A DNA stretch of 64,000 nt from Pigmentiphaga humi (lineage in GTDB: Bacteria; Pseudomonadota; Gammaproteobacteria; Burkholderiales; Burkholderiaceae_B): NCBI RefSeq assembly GCF_900606115.1, contig NZ_UWPJ01000036.1, positions 1-64,000 of the forward strand, in the 5' to 3' direction. Both the position numbers and the translations under genes were made by a program. Shown piece after piece: positions 1 through 9,798 of the stretch (position 1 is its first letter; each line of letters begins with the position of its first letter). The notes under the pieces are model-generated. The model did not search any database, had not been told where the DNA came from, and saw nothing but the letters and a program-made list of their open reading frames with translations.

Positions 1-83
1 GGGATCGATTAGCCTCGTTTTCTTTTGCCGCCGCGCCAGGAGAAGCGCCCGGCGGCAAAAGAAAACGAGGCTAATCGATCCCC
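1..83. repeat. Perfect 33-bp inverted repeat (long hairpin) abutting the start codon at 84
   Basis: Bases 1-33 are the exact reverse complement of bases 50-82 around a 16-base loop (34-49). The right arm ends one base before the response regulator ATG at 84. The loop contains AGGAGA (38-43), but no Shine-Dalgarno sequence lies at normal distance from the ATG. The left arm begins at the window edge, so the repeat may extend further. In RNA this would be a very stable hairpin over the ribosome-entry region. Confidence 0.95.
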
Positions 84-545
84 ATGCTCAAGCCCATATT
101 GCTCGTGGAAGACAACCCCCGCGACCTGGAGCTGACCCTCATCGCGCTCGAGAAAAGCCATCTGGCCAACGACGTGGTCATCACCCGCGACGGCGAAGAA
201 GCCGTCGACTACCTGCAGCGGCGCGCCCTCTACCAGGGCCGGCCGATCGGCAACCCCGCCGTGATACTGCTCGACCTGAAACTGCCCAAGGTGGACGGCC
301 TGGAAGTGCTCAAGCTCATCCGCTCCGAGCCCGACCTGCACAACATACCGGTGGTCATGCTCACTTCGTCCAATGAAGAGAGCGATCTGGTCCACGCCTA
401 TGCGCTCGGCGTCAACGCCTATGTGGTCAAACCCGTCGACTTCCCGGACTTCGTTCGCGCCATCGGCGATCTCGGCGTATTCTGGGCAGTTCTGAACGAA
501 CCCCCGCCGGGTTCCATGCGCCGCCCGCGCCCGGCGCAGGAATGA
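84..545 (+). CDS. Stand-alone response regulator, Rcp1-like single receiver domain
   Basis: This 153-residue protein is one CheY-like receiver domain with no output domain. Visible landmarks are the acidic pair E9/D10, the phospho-acceptor D64 in LLDLKLPKVDG, T94, and K116 in VVKPVD. The wording resembles Rcp1-type regulators that act with phytochrome or other PAS/GAF histidine kinases, passing phosphate rather than binding DNA. The start is constrained: an in-frame TAA lies at 72-74 and the first ATG is at 84, directly against the inverted repeat. The hybrid kinase gene begins 20 nt after the stop and is a likely partner. A further partner kinase could lie upstream of the window. Confidence 0.9.
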   Translation: MLKPILLVEDNPRDLELTLIALEKSHLANDVVITRDGEEAVDYLQRRALYQGRPIGNPAVILLDLKLPKVDGLEVLKLIRSEPDLHNIPVVMLTSSNEESDLVHAYALGVNAYVVKPVDFPDFVRAIGDLGVFWAVLNEPPPGSMRRPRPAQE

Positions 546-564
546 CCGGCCAGGAGCCCGCCCC

Positions 565-2499
565 GTGAATCCGATGGCCATGCGCGTCCTGCTTGCCGAA
601 GACAACCCCCATGACGCCGAACTGGCGCTGGAGCGGCTGGAGCGATCCGGCCTCGAGGTCGAGAGCGCGATCGTCAACAACGAGGCGGATTTCGTGCGCG
701 CGCTCGATACCGGCGCCTTCGACCTGGTCCTGTCCGATTTCCACATGCCCGGCTTCTCGGGCACCGAAGCGCTGCAACTGGCGCGCCGGCATCCCAGTGC
801 GTTGCCGTTCATCTTCGTCTCGGGCGTGCTGGGCGAAGAGCACGCCGTCGACATGCTCAAGCAGGGCGCGACCGATTACGTGCTCAAACAGCGGCTCGAA
901 CGCCTGCCCATCGTCGTACGGCGCGCGCTGGACGAAGCCCAGGAACGCCGCTCCCGCCACGCGGCCGAGCAGCGGCTCAAGGACAGCGAAACCTACTTCG
1001 GGCAATTGGTCGACGCGCTGCGCGACTACTCGGTCGCCACCCTCTCCCCCGCAGGCACGATAGAAAGCTGGAACCGGGCCTCGGAATGGCTGTTCGGCTA
1101 TACCGCCGAGGAAGTTCTGGGCCAGCCGGGCGACATGTTCCTGCTTCCGACCGCCCCGGGTCCGGCCGCCTCCCTGACGGAACAACTGGCCCGCCTGGAC
1201 CACGGCAGCAGCCTGGTCGAGGAATGCTGGCTGCGGCGCAAGAACGGCACGAGCTTCTATGCCTCGGTGGTCACCACTGCGATCGTCGGCCACGGCGGCG
1301 CGCTGCGCGGCTACTCGCGCATCGTGCGCGACATGACCGACAGCCGGGCGGCCGCGGACCTTCTGCAGGCTGCCAAGGAACAGGCCGAGGCCGCCAACCG
1401 CGCCAAGGACCGCTTTCTGGCGGTGCTGTCGCACGAACTGCGCACCCCGCTCGGCCCCATCTACGCGGCCGCGCAGGCGCTGGACCTGCGCCGGGACCTG
1501 CCGCCGGAATGCCGGCGCAGCGTGGAATTGATCAAGCGCAATGTGGAAGTCGAGGCACGCCTGATCGACGACCTGCTCGACATCTCCAAGATCGTCAACG
1601 ACAAGCTCAGCCTGAAGCTCGAACCCACAGACCTCGCCGGCGCGGTCAGCGGCATTGCCGACATCTTCCGGGAAGAAGCCAGCGCCCGCCGCATCAGCCT
1701 GTGCTATCAGCCGCCGTCAGAACCCGCCATCGTCCAGGCGGACCAGGCGCGACTGCAGCAGATCATCTGGAACCTGCTCAAGAACGCGCTCAAATTCACG
1801 CCTCCGGGAGGCGAAGTGCGCATCGCCATCCACCGGCCGGAACCCGGCCGGATCGCAGTGGATATCGCCGACACCGGGATCGGCATTCCCGCGCAGGCAC
1901 TCGAACGCATTTTCAATGCCTTCGACCAGGGCGACGCCGAAACCGCCCAGGCCCGCGGCGGCCTGGGGCTGGGGCTGGCCATCGCCAGTTCCCTGGCCGA
2001 TCGCCACGGCGGCGTACTCGGCGTGCACAGCGACGGGCCCGGCCAGGGCACGACCTTCACCCTGACGCTGGACGATCCGGCCGGCAGCCAGGCGCCCGCG
2101 GCAGCGCCGCAGGACCGCCCCGCAGCCGTCCCCGAAGCCCGACCGGCCGCCATCCTGCTGGTCGAGGACAACGAGGACACGGCCGAGGCCATGCAATTCC
2201 TGCTGGCCGAGTACGGCTACACGGTGGACGTGGCCGAAAACGTCTCGGTGGCGCGCAACAGCATCGATGCACGCCGCTACGACGTGCTGGTCAGCGACAT
2301 GGGCCTGCCCGACGGCGATGGCCTGGATGTATTGCGCCACTATGCCCCGCAGCCCGGCCAGACGGCCGTCGCGCTGACAGGCTACGGCATGGAAGCGGAC
2401 GTGCGGCGCTGCCTGGCCGCGGGCTTCGCGGCGCATCTGACCAAGCCGCTGGACATCAACCAGCTCATCCAGGTCCTGCAACGCCACGGACACTGCTAA
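565..2499 (+). CDS. Soluble hybrid histidine kinase: receiver-PAS-HisKA-HATPase-receiver
   Basis: A 644-residue cytoplasmic sensor kinase with no membrane segment. Order: N-terminal receiver (about 5-120, D58), PAS (about 148-260), HisKA with H290 in SHELRTP, HATPase with the N box around N403/N407 and later G-rich boxes, an Ala/Pro linker, and a C-terminal receiver (about 530-644, D578). The start is taken as GTG at 565 because AGGAG at 552-556 gives 8-nt spacing; ATG at 574 is the alternative. A kinase between two receivers suggests phosphorelay input at the N-terminus (possibly from the preceding regulator) and internal transfer to the C-terminal receiver. The signal is unknown. Confidence 0.9.
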   Translation: MNPMAMRVLLAEDNPHDAELALERLERSGLEVESAIVNNEADFVRALDTGAFDLVLSDFHMPGFSGTEALQLARRHPSALPFIFVSGVLGEEHAVDMLKQGATDYVLKQRLERLPIVVRRALDEAQERRSRHAAEQRLKDSETYFGQLVDALRDYSVATLSPAGTIESWNRASEWLFGYTAEEVLGQPGDMFLLPTAPGPAASLTEQLARLDHGSSLVEECWLRRKNGTSFYASVVTTAIVGHGGALRGYSRIVRDMTDSRAAADLLQAAKEQAEAANRAKDRFLAVLSHELRTPLGPIYAAAQALDLRRDLPPECRRSVELIKRNVEVEARLIDDLLDISKIVNDKLSLKLEPTDLAGAVSGIADIFREEASARRISLCYQPPSEPAIVQADQARLQQIIWNLLKNALKFTPPGGEVRIAIHRPEPGRIAVDIADTGIGIPAQALERIFNAFDQGDAETAQARGGLGLGLAIASSLADRHGGVLGVHSDGPGQGTTFTLTLDDPAGSQAPAAAPQDRPAAVPEARPAAILLVEDNEDTAEAMQFLLAEYGYTVDVAENVSVARNSIDARRYDVLVSDMGLPDGDGLDVLRHYAPQPGQTAVALTGYGMEADVRRCLAAGFAAHLTKPLDINQLIQVLQRHGHC

Positions 2500-2629
2500 T
2501 CCGCGCTGGCATATCTGCAACGCAGTATTTTGCACATATCCGTTAAAATCCGCTGGCCGATTCCTTACTTTCACGCATAAATCGCTCGCGGCGGCTTCAA
2601 GCTGCCGCGGCTGTAGCGTCCTTCGCCCT

Positions 2630-3526
2630 ATGGACCGCTTCAAGCAGATCGAATCCTTCGTCTCCGCCGTCACGCGCGGCAGCCTGTCCGCCGCAGCGCG
2701 CAGCGAAGGCGTCGCACCCGCGGTCATCGGACGGCGTATCGACGCGCTGGAGGCCCGCCTGGGCGTCAAGCTGCTGGTGCGCACCACCCGCAAGATCTCG
2801 CTGAGCGCGGAAGGCACGGAATTCTTCGAGGAATGCCAGCAGATCCTGCAGTCGCTGGAAAATGCCGAGAACAGCGTAGCGGCGGGCGGCGAACATCCCA
2901 AGGGGCACTTCCGCGTGACGGCGCCCGCCGGTTTCGGCCGCCGCCATATCGCTCCGCTGCTGCCCGGGCTGCTCGACACCTATCCCGGCATGAGCGTCAC
3001 CCTGGACTTGAGCGACCGGCTGGTCGACCTGGTCAACGAAGGCTACGACTGCGCCATACGCATCGGCAACCTGGCCGACTCCAGCATGGTCAGCGTGCGC
3101 CTGGCCGACAACCGCCGCATGGTGGTGGCCGCGCCCGCCTATCTGCGGCGGTATGGCACGCCCAGGCATCCATCCGACCTGACGGGGCACAACTGCCTGT
3201 CGTTCGGCACCGGCGGCAGCCAGGCACGCGGCTGGCTGTTCACCATCGATGGAAAACCCACGCCGCAACGCGTATCGGGTACGCTTGAGTGTACGGATGG
3301 CGCCGTGCTGCATGCCTGGACGCTGGACGGCCGCGGATTGGCCTGGCGCTCGCTCTGGGAAGTCGAGGACGACCTGAGCCAGGGCCGCCTGGTCACCGTG
3401 CTGGACGACTATGCCGCACCGCCAAACGCCATCTATGCGGTCTATCCGCAGCGCAAGCACCTGCCGCTGCGCGTGCGCGTCTTCATCGACACGCTGCGCC
3501 AGCACTACGCGGCGCACCTGCCATAG
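2630..3526 (+). CDS. LysR-family transcriptional regulator
   Basis: A 298-residue protein with the normal LysR plan: an N-terminal winged helix-turn-helix (residues 1-60, including SLSAAARSEGVAPAVIGRRI) and a substrate-binding domain from about residue 90. It reads like the large CrgA/DhcR-type subgroup. The effector and targets cannot be told from the sequence. It stands alone between the two-component genes and the FNR-like regulator, on the same strand as both. No strong ribosome binding site is visible before the ATG. Confidence 0.9.
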   Translation: MDRFKQIESFVSAVTRGSLSAAARSEGVAPAVIGRRIDALEARLGVKLLVRTTRKISLSAEGTEFFEECQQILQSLENAENSVAAGGEHPKGHFRVTAPAGFGRRHIAPLLPGLLDTYPGMSVTLDLSDRLVDLVNEGYDCAIRIGNLADSSMVSVRLADNRRMVVAAPAYLRRYGTPRHPSDLTGHNCLSFGTGGSQARGWLFTIDGKPTPQRVSGTLECTDGAVLHAWTLDGRGLAWRSLWEVEDDLSQGRLVTVLDDYAAPPNAIYAVYPQRKHLPLRVRVFIDTLRQHYAAHLP

Positions 3527-3589
3527 ACGCGCGCCGCGCCCAGCGCCACCGTCCGGCACAGTCCTTCCTCGATCCGAATCCATCGTCCC

Positions 3590-4315
3590 ATGAACAAACG
3601 CATCCAGCTCTCCACTGAAACCCTCCGCTGCTCGACCTGCGGACTGGGGCAGTTCTGCCTGCCCGTGGGCATGGCCCCCGCCGACGCCCACAAGATGGAC
3701 GAACTGGTGCAATTGCGCCTGCGCGTGGGCAAGGGGCAGCCGCTGTTCCGCGCCGAGGACGGACTCGACGCGGTCTACGGCATACGCTTCGGCTCGCTCA
3801 AGACCCTGGTCGAACTGGCCGACGGCCGGCAGCAGATCACAGGCTTCCATCTTCCCGGCGAAGTGATCGGGCTCGACGGGCTGGGCCGCGAGACGCACGC
3901 CTCGACCGCGGTGGCGCTCGAAGACAGCGAAGTCTGTGTCATCCCGATCCGCGACCTGTCGGTGGTCGCCACCCATCTACCCTCGCTGCAGCGCCAACTG
4001 CTGCGGCTGATGAGCCGCGAGCTGGAGAACGACCAGCAGTTGCTGCTGTCGCTCGGCGCCATGCGCGCCGAGGAAAAGCTGGCCGCCTTCCTGATCAGCC
4101 TGTCCGACCGCCTCTCGGCTCGCGGCTATTCGTCTTCCCAGTTCGTGCTGCGCATGAGCCGCGAGGAAATCGGCAACTTCCTGGGCCTGACCCTGGAAAC
4201 CGTAAGCCGGCTGTTCTCGCGCTTCGCCAAGGCCGGGTTGCTGCGCATCAACCAGAAGGAAGTCGAACTGGTCGATGTGCCCGCCTTGCGGCAGATCGTC
4301 GGACGGCAGTGCTAG
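3590..4315 (+). CDS. btr: FNR-type oxygen-responsive transcriptional regulator (Btr-like)
   Basis: A 241-residue Crp/FNR regulator. Cysteines C14, C17, C23 and C116 match the four [4Fe-4S] ligands of FNR, so oxygen sensing is expected. The C-terminal helix-turn-helix contains the recognition helix TLETVSRLFSRF with the E-xx-S-R pattern that reads FNR boxes (TTGAT-N4-ATCAA). A Bordetella pertussis FNR homologue called btr is known, and this is most likely its counterpart. It is convergent with the transporter gene that follows, only 43 bp away. Confidence 0.92.
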   Translation: MNKRIQLSTETLRCSTCGLGQFCLPVGMAPADAHKMDELVQLRLRVGKGQPLFRAEDGLDAVYGIRFGSLKTLVELADGRQQITGFHLPGEVIGLDGLGRETHASTAVALEDSEVCVIPIRDLSVVATHLPSLQRQLLRLMSRELENDQQLLLSLGAMRAEEKLAAFLISLSDRLSARGYSSSQFVLRMSREEIGNFLGLTLETVSRLFSRFAKAGLLRINQKEVELVDVPALRQIVGRQC

Positions 4316-4358
4316 GGCGCCCCCAGCAGGACACCCCTGCCCACGCCCTGCCGGGCCG

Positions 4359-5603
4359 TCAATGCAGACGGCGGGCCTGGGCGGCGATCAGCGCGGCGAA
4401 GAAGGCGGACATGCCGAAAGCAACGAACGCGCCCAGGTAAGGCCCCTGGCGCAGGCCGGCATCGAGCATCACCCCGAACGCCAGCGGAGCGAGCGCCGCG
4501 CCGGTGTCCATGCCAGAGTAGACCAGACCGTAGACCGAACCGGTCGCGCCGCGCGGCGTCACCCGCCGCACCAGCATGTCGCGCGACGGGCCGGCGACCC
4601 CGGCGCACAGGCCCGCCAGGGCCACGCATGGCACGGCGCCGGCGGCCGGCAGCCATCCCATGGCCAGCAGCGCGAGCAGCAGCCCCGCCGCCACGAAAGA
4701 GGCGCCGACGATGCGCTCGCTATGCGGATTGCTGGAGACCAGGAAACCGCCCAGCACCATGCCCACGGCGCCCGCCACCATATAGCCCGACAGCGCGGTA
4801 CTGGCGGTCACGGTGGACAGGCCGTAGATCGCGCCGAGTATGGGCAGCGTGTAGTTCTGCACCGCCGAAATCGCGATCGACGAGAACATGAAGAACAGGA
4901 AGGCCCCCCAGACCACGGGGTTGCGCAGCAAGGCCCCCAGCGACAACCTCGTTGCCGCGGGTGCCCCGCCCTGCGCCGGGCGTGCGGCAGCGCGCGGCAG
5001 CCCTGCCGCCAGCAGGCGCCGGCCGACGATCGTCATGGTCAGGACGACCGCCACCAGCAGGCCCGCGCCGATTGCCGCGACGCGCCAGTTGAACAACTGC
5101 GTCAAGGTGGTGATGAAGATCGGCGTCGTGGCCCAGCCCAGATTGCCGGTAATGCCATGGGCGCTGAAGGCGTGCCCCAGCCTGGGTGCGCTGACGCGGC
5201 GGTTGAGGATGGAAAAATCCACCGGATGGAATACGGCGTTGCCGATGCCCGCCACCACGGCGGCGACGAACAGCCAGGCGTAGCTGCCCGCCGACCCCAG
5301 CAGGAAGCCGGCCAGCACGAAACACGACAGGCCGAACCACAGCACCGGACGGGCGCCGGCCCGATCCACCACGAATCCGGAACTGGCCTGGCCCACGCCG
5401 GAGATGGCATAGAACACGGCCACCAGGACGCCGAGCTGCGCGAAGCTCAGCCCGAACTCGGCCGCCAGCGGCACGAACAAGGACGGAATCACCAACTGGA
5501 AGAAATGGGAGCACGCATGTGCGATCCCGACCAGTCCGATAACGGACCAATCGACCCTGCGCCGGATGAACCGGGGGGCCGAACCAACCAATGCCTGCTG
5601 CAC
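4359..5603 (-). CDS. Major facilitator superfamily transporter
   Basis: A 414-residue integral membrane protein with about twelve hydrophobic segments. The first loop carries an MFS-like VVDRAGARPV motif after the second segment, and the second half is repeated in style. The N-terminal text (SHFFQLVIPSLFVPLAAEFGL, opening with SHFFQ) recalls the fosmidomycin-resistance (FSR) type, but the substrate is unknown. The start is GTG at 5603, supported by AGGAGA four bases upstream. pgsA ends 36 bp upstream on the same strand, so co-transcription is possible. Confidence 0.85.
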   Translation of the reverse strand: MQQALVGSAPRFIRRRVDWSVIGLVGIAHACSHFFQLVIPSLFVPLAAEFGLSFAQLGVLVAVFYAISGVGQASSGFVVDRAGARPVLWFGLSCFVLAGFLLGSAGSYAWLFVAAVVAGIGNAVFHPVDFSILNRRVSAPRLGHAFSAHGITGNLGWATTPIFITTLTQLFNWRVAAIGAGLLVAVVLTMTIVGRRLLAAGLPRAAARPAQGGAPAATRLSLGALLRNPVVWGAFLFFMFSSIAISAVQNYTLPILGAIYGLSTVTASTALSGYMVAGAVGMVLGGFLVSSNPHSERIVGASFVAAGLLLALLAMGWLPAAGAVPCVALAGLCAGVAGPSRDMLVRRVTPRGATGSVYGLVYSGMDTGAALAPLAFGVMLDAGLRQGPYLGAFVAFGMSAFFAALIAAQARRLH

Positions 5604-5639
5604 GTCGTCTCCTGCTGCTTGCTTGTCCTGCCGGATGCC

Positions 5640-6209
5640 TCAGGCCGATCGCTTGATGATCGGCCAGGCACGCCGCAAGTAGTACATCATCGACCATACG
5701 GTCAACACCGCGGCGATCTCGATCAGGCGGGATCCCCACCACAACGCGTTGAACCCGGCCACCGTCCCGCCATACAACAGGCACGGAATGGCCGTCATCT
5801 GCGCGACGGTCTTGAACTTGCCCAGCCAATGCACCGCCACGCTGGTGCGCTCGCCCAGCGTGGCCATCCATTCGCGCAAGGCGGAAATCGTGATCTCGCG
5901 GCCGATGATGATCAGCGCGATCATCGCATCGATCCGCCCGAGGTTCAGCAGCACCAACAAAGCAGCGCTGACCATGAGCTTGTCGGCCACGGGATCGAGG
6001 AAGGCGCCGAACGCCGACGTCTGGTCCAGGCGCCGGGCCAGCCAGCCATCGAGCCAATCGGTGACGGCCGCGAAAATGAACATGCCCGTAGCCAACGCAT
6101 CGCGCATCGGCACGCTCAACATGTGTTCCGGCACGTAGTAGACACTGATGACCAGCGGGATCATGGCGATCCGCACCCAGGTCAGAATGATCGGCAAATT
6201 CACTGGCAT
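5640..6209 (-). CDS. pgsA: CDP-diacylglycerol--glycerol-3-phosphate 3-phosphatidyltransferase
   Basis: The enzyme makes phosphatidylglycerophosphate, the committed step to phosphatidylglycerol and cardiolipin, in the inner membrane. The 189-residue protein has hydrophobic segments throughout and a complete CDP-alcohol phosphotransferase motif at residues 54-76: D54-G55, A58-R59, G68, D72, D76. Length is normal for the family. The gene lies downstream of uvrC on the same strand, but an 80-bp repeat separates them. Read-through or a separate promoter cannot be distinguished by eye. Confidence 0.96.
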   Translation of the reverse strand: MPVNLPIILTWVRIAMIPLVISVYYVPEHMLSVPMRDALATGMFIFAAVTDWLDGWLARRLDQTSAFGAFLDPVADKLMVSAALLVLLNLGRIDAMIALIIIGREITISALREWMATLGERTSVAVHWLGKFKTVAQMTAIPCLLYGGTVAGFNALWWGSRLIEIAAVLTVWSMMYYLRRAWPIIKRSA

Positions 6210-6229
6210 GGTCGAATGCTAACAGAACG

Positions 6230-6313
6230 GGCCCCCCCGTACGCGCTTACGCGCGCCCCCCAGGGGGCGGTGCTGGCGGACCGGCGGAGCCGGATCCCCG
6301 GCACCCTGGGTCT
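6230..6313 (+). repeat. 80-bp interspersed GC-rich element, copy A (between uvrC and pgsA)
   Basis: The element consists of four ordered blocks: a near-palindrome TACGCGCTTACGCGCG, a palindrome CCCCCCAGGGGGCG, a palindrome built on CCGGCGGAGCCGG followed by ATCC, and an end block CACCCTGGGTC. It begins about 20 bp from the pgsA start codon. Compare the copies at 13301, 20800, 35877, 45570, 61141 and 63480. Confidence 0.9.
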
Positions 6314-6379
6314 GAGAGAGGGTTTCTTGGGTTGAGGCTCTGTGTTCTTTTGTTCTTTTTTATACCGTGCGGGGAGAGA

Positions 6380-8269
6380 TCAATGGAGCTGTTTGTAGAT
6401 GCGTTCGGCTAGGTCGAGGGAAACGCCTTCTACCGAAGCCAGTTCTTCCACGCTGGCGGAGACGACGCCGCGCAGGCCGCCGAAGCGGGCGAGGAGGCGC
6501 TGGCGGCGCTTGGCGCCGATGCCTTCGATTTCTTCCAGGCGCGATACGTTGCGCGTCTTGGCGCGCCGCGCGCGCATGCCGGTGATGGCGAAGCGATGGG
6601 CCTCGTCGCGGATCTGCGCCACCAGCATCAGCGCGGCGGATTCGCCGCCCAGCGCCAGCGGCTCGCGGCCGTCGGCGAATATCAGCGTCTCGAGCCCGAC
6701 CTTGCGCCCTTCCCCTTTGGCTACGCCGACCAGCAGGCCGATGTCCAGGCCCAGTTCGGCGAAGACCTGACGCGCGGTCTCGACCTGGCCCTTGCCGCCG
6801 TCGATCAACACGATGTCAGGCATGACGCCGTCGCCATCGGCAATCTTCTCGTAGCGGCGCGTCAGCACCTGACGCATGGCGGCGTAATCGTCGCCGCCGG
6901 TGATGTCGCCGATGTTGTAGCGGCGGTACTCCTTGGGCTGCATGGCGTGGTGGTGGTAGACCACGCAGGAAGCCTGGGTCGCCTCGCCGGCAGTATGGCT
7001 GATGTCGAAGCATTCCAGGCGCAGACTTTCGAGCGCCTGTTCGTCCGCCTCGATGCCCAGCCCGAGCGCCATCGACAAGGCCACGGTGCGCGCCTGCTGC
7101 GAGCCGACCTCGGCCAGCACACGCGCCAGCGCGAGCTCGGCGTTCTTGGCGGCCTGTTCCAGCCAGCTCTTGCGCACGCCCTGCGGCTGCTTGAGTATGT
7201 TGACCCGCGAACCCGCCTGCTCGGCCAGCATGCCGGCCAGATCGGCGTCGGCCAGGGGATGCGAGACCACGATGACGCCCGGCAGCGCCTTGTCGATGTA
7301 GTGCTGCGACAGAAAGGCTTCGAGCACGTCGGCGGGCGATTCACCCTCGACGTGGGAAGGGAAGAACGCCTTGTCGCCCAGGTGCCGTCCGCCGCGCACC
7401 ATGGCCAGGTTCACGCAGGCCCGGCCACCCTGCATCGCCACCGCGACCACGTCGGTATCGCCGCTGCCGCCCTCCATGGTCTGCTGGTGCAGCACGCGCG
7501 ACAGCGCCGAAAGCTGGTCGCGCAGCACGGCCGCTTCCTCAAAGCGCATCGCCTGCGAGGCCTCGAACATGCGCGTCTCGATATCCTTCAGCACCGCCTG
7601 GGTCTGGCCGCGCAGGAACTGGGTGGCCCGGCCGACGTCGCGCGCATAATCGTCGGCCCCGATCAGGCCCGCGCACGGCCCCGAGCAGCGGTGGATCTGG
7701 TAGAGCAGGCAAGGCCGCGAACGGTTGGAGAATACGGTGTCCTCGCAGGTGCGCAGGCGGAATACCTTCTGCAGGATATGGATGCTGTCGCGCACCGCCC
7801 AGGCGTTCGGAAACGGGCCGAAATACTGGTTGGCGCGGTCCGTGACGCCGCGGTAGTAGGCGATCCGGGGGAATTCGTGGCCGCTCAGCTTCAGATAGGG
7901 ATAGGATTTGTCGTCGCGGAACAGGATGTTGTAGCGCGGCGCCAGCGACTTGATGAGGTTGTTCTCGAGCAGCAGCGCTTCGGCTTCCGAGCGCGTGACC
8001 GTCACTTCGACGCGCGCCACCCGGGTCAGCATGTGCGCGATCCGCGGACTGGCGATGTTCTTCTGGAAATAGGACGAGACGCGTTTCTTCAAGTCGCGCG
8101 CCTTGCCCACGTACATCACCTCGCCTGCGGCGTTGATGTGCCGGTAGACGCCAGGCAGGTGCGGCAACTGCGCGAGGAAGGATTTGACGTCGAAATCCTG
8201 CGGCGGATCGCCCTGCACTTGCTCGGGTGCGGGTTTCCCGTCGCCGGGCGTCCCTCGTATATCGGCCAT
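6380..8269 (-). CDS. uvrC: Excinuclease ABC subunit C
   Basis: The dual-incision nuclease of nucleotide excision repair. This 629-residue protein has the GIY-YIG nuclease at about 36-115 ([15 protein letters not shown]), four cysteines C175, C187, C195 and C199 with the spacing of the iron-sulfur ligands reported for UvrC, the UvrB-interacting UVR helix at 226-261, the RNase H-like domain (CFDISHT...), and C-terminal helix-hairpin-helix motifs. nagZ ends 9 bp upstream on the same strand, so the two are probably co-transcribed. It ends just before repeat copy A. Confidence 0.98.
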   Translation of the reverse strand: MADIRGTPGDGKPAPEQVQGDPPQDFDVKSFLAQLPHLPGVYRHINAAGEVMYVGKARDLKKRVSSYFQKNIASPRIAHMLTRVARVEVTVTRSEAEALLLENNLIKSLAPRYNILFRDDKSYPYLKLSGHEFPRIAYYRGVTDRANQYFGPFPNAWAVRDSIHILQKVFRLRTCEDTVFSNRSRPCLLYQIHRCSGPCAGLIGADDYARDVGRATQFLRGQTQAVLKDIETRMFEASQAMRFEEAAVLRDQLSALSRVLHQQTMEGGSGDTDVVAVAMQGGRACVNLAMVRGGRHLGDKAFFPSHVEGESPADVLEAFLSQHYIDKALPGVIVVSHPLADADLAGMLAEQAGSRVNILKQPQGVRKSWLEQAAKNAELALARVLAEVGSQQARTVALSMALGLGIEADEQALESLRLECFDISHTAGEATQASCVVYHHHAMQPKEYRRYNIGDITGGDDYAAMRQVLTRRYEKIADGDGVMPDIVLIDGGKGQVETARQVFAELGLDIGLLVGVAKGEGRKVGLETLIFADGREPLALGGESAALMLVAQIRDEAHRFAITGMRARRAKTRNVSRLEEIEGIGAKRRQRLLARFGGLRGVVSASVEELASVEGVSLDLAERIYKQLH

Positions 8270-8278
8270 GCGCCGTCC

Positions 8279-9364
8279 TCAGGCCGCTCCGGCGCGCGCC
8301 AGCGCGCGCACCGTCTTGCGGGCCTTCTGGTAGCCGGGGTCGGATTGCAGTCCGGCCCAGTCCGGCGAGGCCAAGCGCGGCTTGAGCGCCCGGATGCGCG
8401 CAACCGATGCCGCCTCGGGCTGCCACGCCAGACGCTCGAGCAAGGTATCGGCCAGGTCGGGCCGGTTGCACACCAGCACCATGTCGCAGCCGGCGCGCAA
8501 GGCCGCGAGCGCGCGGTCGTGGATGTCGCCCGCGACCGCAGCGCCTTCCATGGTCAGGTCGTCGGAGAACACCACGCCTCCATACTGCAGGCGCTTGCGC
8601 AAGACGGCCGTGACCCATTTGCGCGAGAACCCGGCCGGATGTTTGTCGACTCTGGGATAGATCACGTGGGCAGGCATTACCGCGCCCAGGACGGCATCCC
8701 CCAGCCAGCGATAAGGCATGGCGTCCTCGTCCAGCACCTGCTCCAGCGTCCGGTCGTCCACCGGGATCTCGTGGTGGGAATCGGCCTCGACGTGGCCATG
8801 GCCAGGGAAGTGCTTGCCGCACGCGGCCATGCCCGCCAGCGCCAGCCCTTGCGCCAGCGCGCGCGCCAGCATGGCCACCACGCGCGGATCGCGGTGGAAG
8901 GCACGGTCGCGGATGACGCGGCTGGCGCCGAAATCGAGGTCCAGCACCGGAGTGAAGCTGAGATCCACGCCACAGGCCCGCAGCTCGGCCGCCAGCACGC
9001 GGCCGGTATCGGTGGCGGCCTGCATGGCCTGCAGCGGATCCTGCTCCCAGCGCTGGCCCAGTGTGCGCATGGCCGGCAGCACGGTGAAACCGTCGGTGCG
9101 GAAGCGCTGCACCCTGCCGCCTTCATGATCGACGGCGATCAGCAGCGGTTCGCTGCGCGCGGCATGGATGGCGTGGGTCAGGCTTGCCAGTTGCTCGCGG
9201 CTGCGGAAATTGCGCGCGAACAGGATCGCGCCCCCCACCAGCGGGTGGCGCAGGCGCTCGGCCTCGGCCGCGGTCAGTTCGGTCCCCGCCACATCCACCA
9301 TCACCGGTCCGGGCGGCAGGATGGCGTGGGCTTGTGCGTGTGCGGAATTCATTGATTGGTTCAT
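8279..9364 (-). CDS. nagZ: Beta-N-acetylhexosaminidase of muropeptide recycling
   Basis: A cytoplasmic glycoside hydrolase family 3 enzyme that removes GlcNAc from GlcNAc-anhydroMurNAc peptides. The 361-residue protein shows the family signature KHFPGHG at 184-190 followed by the mobile-loop Asp-His-His (D195-H198), and the nucleophile loop VFSDDLTM with D268/D269. The ATG overlaps the acpS stop by 3 nt (ATGA arrangement), implying translational coupling. A second ATG four codons in is possible. No signal peptide is visible, as expected. Confidence 0.97.
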   Translation of the reverse strand: MNQSMNSAHAQAHAILPPGPVMVDVAGTELTAAEAERLRHPLVGGAILFARNFRSREQLASLTHAIHAARSEPLLIAVDHEGGRVQRFRTDGFTVLPAMRTLGQRWEQDPLQAMQAATDTGRVLAAELRACGVDLSFTPVLDLDFGASRVIRDRAFHRDPRVVAMLARALAQGLALAGMAACGKHFPGHGHVEADSHHEIPVDDRTLEQVLDEDAMPYRWLGDAVLGAVMPAHVIYPRVDKHPAGFSRKWVTAVLRKRLQYGGVVFSDDLTMEGAAVAGDIHDRALAALRAGCDMVLVCNRPDLADTLLERLAWQPEAASVARIRALKPRLASPDWAGLQSDPGYQKARKTVRALARAGAA

Positions 9365-9798
9365 GCGGGCCGCCGGGCCTCGACGATGACGTAGGCGGCG
9401 GCCATATCGTGTTCATCGGTGAGCGAAACGTGGGCGGCGCCGAAGCGTTCCTCGTACCAGCTCTTCAACGGTTCGGCCAGCACCACCACGGGCCGCCCGC
9501 TCGGCGCGTTGAGCGTCTGCATGCGGCGCCACGCCATGGGCATGCGCATGCCCAGCCCGACCGCCTTGGAAAAAGCCTCCTTGGCGGCGAAGCGCGTGGC
9601 CAGGAAGCGCAGGCCCCGCTGCGTATCGCGCGAACGCCGGGCCAGGAACTTGGCGTATTCTTCGTCGCCCAGAACCTTCTGCGCGAAGCGGTCGCCGCGC
9701 CGGGCCAGCGCCTGCTCGACGCGGTCGATGCGCAGCAGGTCGATACCGACGCCGGCAATCGCGCCCGGCGCGGCTCCGGACGTGGAAGCCGCCGCCAT
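9361..9798 (-). CDS. acpS: Holo-[acyl-carrier-protein] synthase
   Basis: Transfers 4'-phosphopantetheine from CoA to apo-ACP, activating the product of acpP found further along this window. The 145-residue protein has both AcpS signatures: GVGID with metal ligand D20, and [11 protein letters not shown] with E74. An open frame continues upstream, but it only mirrors pdxJ. The ATG at 9798 overlaps the pdxJ TGA by one base (TGATG), and the family length fits only this start. Confidence 0.96.
   Translation of the reverse strand: MAAASTSGAAPGAIAGVGIDLLRIDRVEQALARRGDRFAQKVLGDEEYAKFLARRSRDTQRGLRFLATRFAAKEAFSKAVGLGMRMPMAWRRMQTLNAPSGRPVVVLAEPLKSWYEERFGAAHVSLTDEHDMAAAYVIVEARRPA

Noticed and set aside
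1-860. Minus-strand open frame through the left inverted repeat
   Set aside because: It is antisense to two response-regulator genes and is not protein-like in composition.
4275-6335. A 686-codon plus-strand open frame opposite the MFS and pgsA genes
   Set aside because: The translation is low-complexity Arg/His/Gln, while the minus-strand products have clear membrane segments and the CDP-alcohol motif.
6596-9355. A 919-codon plus-strand open frame
   Set aside because: It lies opposite uvrC and nagZ, which are both certain. The predicted protein is rich in His/Arg/Gln with no motif.
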